From: Pseudomonadota bacterium
Lineage (GTDB): Bacteria; Pseudomonadota; Alphaproteobacteria; Rhizobiales; Devosiaceae
Length of the DNA stretch: 8,425 nt
Assembly: GCA_023436745.1 (NCBI GenBank)
Contig: JAEZHZ010000304.1
Span: 1 to 8,425 of the forward strand
Reading direction: 5' to 3'
In this document: one piece after another, positions 5,941-8,425 of the stretch
How the letters are laid out: every line of letters starts with the position of its first letter
How positions within the stretch are numbered: position 1 is the first letter of the stretch
Notes under the pieces: generated by a model
Database searches by the model: none
The model's input: the letters and a program-made list of their open reading frames with translations, nothing else
Told to the model about the DNA's origin: nothing
Made by a program: the position numbers and the translations under genes

Positions 5941-7007
5941 CGTTCAGCGCCCCGCCTCTGTGGCAGCACGCCAAGGCGCTCGCCTGCGTAGCGTTCGCGC
6001 AGTGGTCGCCACCACCAGTCGTTATCGAGATACCAGTCGACGGTCTTCTCGATCCCGGTGTCGAAGGACTCCTCGGCGCGCCAGCCCAGTTCGGTCTCGA
6101 GCTTGGTGGCGTCGATGGCATAACGGGCATCGTGCCCGGGCCGATCGGTCACGAACTGGATGAGGCTCTCGCGCGGCTCGTTACGTGGTTGGCGCTGGTC
6201 GAGCACGGCACAGATGCGGCGCACGACGTCGATGTTGCGCCGCTCGTTGCGACCGCCGACATTGTAGGTCTCACCCAGCCGGCCGCGCTCTATGATCAGA
6301 TCGAGCGCACGCGCATGGTCCTCGACGTAGAGCCAGTCACGGACATTCTCCCCCTTGCCATAGACGGGCAGAGGCCTGCCTTCGAGGGCGTTGAGGATTG
6401 TCAGCGGTATCAGCTTCTCCGGGAAGTGATACGGCCCGTAGTTGTTGGAGCAGTTCGACACCAGCACCGGAAGGCCATAGGTGCGGTGCCAGGCCTTGGC
6501 GAGGTGATCCGATGCAGCCTTGGACGCTGAATAGGGCGAACTCGGATCGTATGGCGTGGTCTCCTCGAAGAGCCCACTGTTCCCGAGGGACCCATAGACC
6601 TCGTCCGTCGAAACGTGAAGAAAACGGAAGCGCCCCTTCTGCTCGGCAGAAAGAGTATCGAAGTAGTGCCTTGCCACGTCGAGCAGGGTGTACGTCCCCA
6701 CCACGTTGGTTTGGATGAAGTCTTCGGCACCAGTGATCGAGCGATCTACATGGCTCTCCGCCGCCAGGTGCATCACCCTGTCTGGACGGAAGCTGGCGAA
6801 TGCCTCCTCCATGGCTGTGCGGTCGCAGATGTCGGCCCTGAGAAACCGGTGATTGCCACTGTCCGAAACGGCCCGCAGGGACTCGAGATTTCCCGCATAT
6901 GTCAGCTTGTCGACGGTGAGGACGTCATAGCCTTTCACCAGCACCAGATGGCGGACGAGGGCAGAACCGATAAAGCCGGCGCCGCCGGTGACGAGCACAC
7001 GCATCAT
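5937..7007 (-). CDS. rfbB: dTDP-glucose 4,6-dehydratase
   Basis: RfbB/RmlB converts dTDP-glucose to dTDP-4-keto-6-deoxyglucose with bound NAD+. The 356-residue extended SDR protein has the Rossmann loop TGGAGFIG (7-14), LAAESHVDRSI (81-91), the catalytic Thr134-Asp135-Glu136 in STDEVYG, and Tyr159/Lys163 in SPYSASKAASDH. SNNYGPYHFPEKLIP and the C-terminal DRPGHDARYAID are also diagnostic. The Asp-Glu pair separates dehydratases from UDP-glucose epimerases. Two ATGs lie in tandem (7007 and 7004). The first forms an ATGA overlap with the rfbC stop; the second is better spaced from the GGAG and gives the more usual MRVLVTGG start. Either is possible, with a one-residue difference. Confidence 0.97.
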   Translation of the reverse strand: MMRVLVTGGAGFIGSALVRHLVLVKGYDVLTVDKLTYAGNLESLRAVSDSGNHRFLRADICDRTAMEEAFASFRPDRVMHLAAESHVDRSITGAEDFIQTNVVGTYTLLDVARHYFDTLSAEQKGRFRFLHVSTDEVYGSLGNSGLFEETTPYDPSSPYSASKAASDHLAKAWHRTYGLPVLVSNCSNNYGPYHFPEKLIPLTILNALEGRPLPVYGKGENVRDWLYVEDHARALDLIIERGRLGETYNVGGRNERRNIDVVRRICAVLDQRQPRNEPRESLIQFVTDRPGHDARYAIDATKLETELGWRAEESFDTGIEKTVDWYLDNDWWWRPLRERYAGERLGVLPQRRGAER

Positions 7008-7573
7008 TCGGCTCCGGAGTATTCGAAGTGGTGGGGGAGATCGCGCAGCAACGGCTGCTGCCGATCCTTACCGGACATCAGCGCCGGATCGACGAAGTCG
7101 GGCCACGCGATCGCGAGGTCGGGGTCATTCCAGAGTACACCCCGGTCTGCGGCAGGATCGTAATAGGCCGTGACCTTGTAGGCGATCAGAACGTCCGCAG
7201 TGAGCGTGCAGAAGCCGTGGAGGAAGCCCACCGGGATCCAGAGCTGGTTTCCCTGCTCAGCAGTAAGCGTCACCGCCACATGTCGGCCATAGGTCGGCGA
7301 CCCATGACGGATATCGACCGCCACATCGAGTATGGCCCCGGAGATGCACCGGACCAGCTTGCCCTGTGCGCTGGGAGGGCTCTGGAAATGGAGCCCCCTA
7401 AGCACACCACGGCTTCGGCTAAGGGACTGGTTCTCCTGAAAGAACGTAACGTCCGCAACGTTCTCGCGAAACCAGTCGTCTCGAAACGTCTCGGTGAAAT
7501 ACCCCCGCTCGTCGCCATGACGCTTCGGCAGTATCTCAACAACATCGGAGACTTCGAAGCGTCGTGTTTGCAT
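7004..7573 (-). CDS. rfbC: dTDP-4-dehydrorhamnose 3,5-epimerase
   Basis: RfbC/RmlC epimerises C3 and C5 of dTDP-4-keto-6-deoxyglucose, the third step to dTDP-L-rhamnose. The 189-residue cupin protein has GDERGYFTETF (20-30), FQENQSLSRSRGVLRGLHFQ (45-64) with the catalytic base His62, and GKLVRC with Lys72. ILDVAVDIRHGSPTYG (81-96), WIPVGFLHGF (112-121) and YKVTAYYDP (132-140), which contains the catalytic Tyr, complete the signature. Length is typical. The ATG at 7573 has a GGGAAGAG purine run eight bases upstream. It is the first of the four rhamnose genes, 54 bases after the sugar transferase, and its stop overlaps the rfbB start. Confidence 0.97.
   Translation of the reverse strand: MQTRRFEVSDVVEILPKRHGDERGYFTETFRDDWFRENVADVTFFQENQSLSRSRGVLRGLHFQSPPSAQGKLVRCISGAILDVAVDIRHGSPTYGRHVAVTLTAEQGNQLWIPVGFLHGFCTLTADVLIAYKVTAYYDPAADRGVLWNDPDLAIAWPDFVDPALMSGKDRQQPLLRDLPHHFEYSGAE
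7012..7015 (-). promoter_or_regulatory. Ribosome-binding site of rfbB
   Basis: GGAG on the minus strand lies four bases before the first ATG (7007) and seven before the second (7004). The spacing favours the second ATG, so the annotated start may be one codon too early. It lies inside the last codons of rfbC. Confidence 0.6.
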
Positions 7574-7627
7574 CAGGAGGACTCTTCCCGCACTTAGTCT
7601 ACGCGCGAACTATTGAAGATTTAAGCG
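7574..7627. other. 54-bp gap between the sugar transferase and rfbC
   Basis: This is the longest gap between genes in the window and locally more AT-rich at its upstream end (TTAAATCTTCAATAG on the minus strand). It holds the rfbC ribosome-binding site (7582-7589). I could not fit a convincing -35/-10 pair or a hairpin with a T-run, so it may be only a spacer within the operon. If an internal promoter for the rhamnose genes exists, this or the end of the preceding gene is where it would be. Confidence 0.5.
7582..7589 (-). promoter_or_regulatory. Ribosome-binding site of rfbC
   Basis: GGGAAGAG on the minus strand lies eight bases before the ATG at 7573. It is purine-rich and well spaced but not a perfect AGGAGG. 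The AGGAGG seen nearby reads on the plus strand and does not serve this gene. Confidence 0.5.
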
Positions 7628-8416
7628 TCAGTGGCCACTACCGCTTACAAACTCTGTCACGAGCGTCTTCAACACGATCTTGGTGTCAAGCCACAGCGAG
7701 TAGTTCGCCACATACGCGATGTCGTGATCCACCCGCGTCCTCGCGAGATCTGCATTGTCGGTTGGCCCCCGCAACCCGTTCACCTGCGCCCAGCCCGTAA
7801 GTCCCGGCACCACCACAAGGCGCGTGTCGTAGTAAGGCACCAGATCGCGGTAGAGCACGCCGCCAGCCCGCATCCCGGGAACGTGCGGACGTGGCCCCAC
7901 CAGGGACATCTCGCCGCGCAGCACATTGATCAGCTGCGGCAGTTCATCGATGCTGGTCCGGCGGATCAAGCGACCCAGGGCAAACACCCGCGGATCATCC
8001 TTCACGGTCTGCTCGACGCCGCTGGCATCACCGCGCTCCACATGCATGGAGCGGAACTTGATGCACCTGAACCGGCGGCCGTTGAGCCCTTCGCGTTCCT
8101 GGATAAAGAATGCAGGACCTGGACTCGTCATCTTGATCGCCACTGCAACGACCGCGAACAGCGGCAGCAGGACAATCAAGGCTATCGCGGACCCAACCAC
8201 GTCGAACAGCCGCTTCAGCGACAGCTCCGCGCCCTGCCTCGCGCTCATCGACGGAAGTACCGGCATGCCCTCGCGGAAGTAGAGCGGCAGCCCGCTCTGA
8301 CTGGTCCGCAAGGTGTTCGCCCCCCGGAAGGGACCCCGGATGCCAGCATCGGCAGCAGGAGCGCGCATTGGCGACGATGGATAGGTGGAAGCTGAAAGCT
8401 CTTGAAGGCCGTTCAT
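7628..8416 (-). CDS. Polyprenyl-phosphate sugar-1-phosphate transferase (bacterial sugar transferase family)
   Basis: This enzyme class moves a sugar-1-phosphate from a UDP-sugar to undecaprenyl phosphate at the inner membrane and so starts the glycan repeat unit. The 262-residue protein has one hydrophobic segment (about 71-96, beginning FDVVGSAIALIVLL) with the family's Lys-Arg-Leu-Phe-Asp start. It is followed by SPGPAFFIQEREGLNG (98-113), IKFRSMHV (119-126), RRTSIDELPQLINVLRGEMS (142-161, with the Asp147-Glu148 pair), LVGPRP (162-167) and PGLTGWAQVNGLRG (194-207). This is the short, ExoY/PglC-like catalytic form, lacking the four extra N-terminal membrane helices of WcaJ-type proteins. 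Instead, residues 1-66 are a low-complexity, probably disordered tail rich in Ser, Pro and Ala. The ATG at 8416 lies nine bases from the edge and no in-frame stop precedes it, so a further upstream start cannot be excluded. The sugar specificity is not readable. Confidence 0.93.
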   Translation of the reverse strand: MNGLQELSASTYPSSPMRAPAADAGIRGPFRGANTLRTSQSGLPLYFREGMPVLPSMSARQGAELSLKRLFDVVGSAIALIVLLPLFAVVAVAIKMTSPGPAFFIQEREGLNGRRFRCIKFRSMHVERGDASGVEQTVKDDPRVFALGRLIRRTSIDELPQLINVLRGEMSLVGPRPHVPGMRAGGVLYRDLVPYYDTRLVVVPGLTGWAQVNGLRGPTDNADLARTRVDHDIAYVANYSLWLDTKIVLKTLVTEFVSGSGH

Positions 8417-8425
8417 ATCATCCGT

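Noticed and set aside
5829..6530. 233-codon plus-strand frame opposite rfbB and rfbD
   Set aside because: It is a mirror of codon bias in two well-conserved genes, with no motifs of its own.
7630..7639. 10-bp palindrome AGTGGCCACT at the end of the sugar transferase
   Set aside because: It falls in the last codons and stop of the gene, has no second copy seen in the window and no adjacent promoter elements, so chance is enough to explain it.
7574..7660. Possible internal promoter before rfbC (CTGACG as a -35)
   Set aside because: No -10-like hexamer lies at a suitable distance; the following bases are GC-rich.

Overview
This is a GC-rich window from what looks like a Gram-negative proteobacterium. 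The protein style suggests Alphaproteobacteria, but that is tentative. It is almost fully packed with a surface-polysaccharide biosynthesis operon. Every gene I can support lies on the minus strand, so transcription runs from the right edge (8425) to the left edge (1). I see no RNA genes, CRISPR arrays, insertion sequences or long non-coding stretches. The longest gap between genes is 54 bp.

Layout in transcription order: a polyprenyl-phosphate sugar-1-phosphate transferase (8416-7628); the four dTDP-L-rhamnose genes in the order rfbC (7573-7004), rfbB (7007-5937), rfbD (5940-5041), rfbA (5013-4153); a WecG/TagA/CpsF-family glycosyltransferase (4152-3385); an HddA-like GHMP heptose-7-phosphate kinase (3388-2348); a two-domain HddC-like nucleotidyltransferase plus GmhB-like HAD phosphatase (2351 to about 1109, but with an open frame to 924); and an AGE-family (N-acylglucosamine 2-epimerase-like) gene (1112 to beyond position 1). 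Most junctions are 4-nt start/stop overlaps (ATGA, GTGA, TTGA) or direct abutments, so translational coupling is likely.

Together the genes describe two activated-sugar supply lines feeding one glycan. RfbA, B, C and D make dTDP-L-rhamnose from glucose-1-phosphate. HddA, GmhB and HddC should make a GDP-D-glycero-alpha-D-manno-heptose-type donor from heptose 7-phosphate. The sugar transferase and the WecG-like enzyme would load the first and second sugars on the undecaprenyl lipid carrier. The sedoheptulose-7-phosphate isomerase GmhA is not in the window.

The most unusual part is the left end. The AGE-family gene reads cleanly for about 370 codons but contains one in-frame TAA at codon 63. 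The HddC-GmhB reading frame also runs without a stop into the AGE start, through a run of seven Gs. Removing one G would restore an ATGA overlap like the others in this operon. These are either real lesions or sequence errors, or (for the junction) a true fusion or a slippage site. The GmhB-like domain also lacks all four of the usual zinc ligands.
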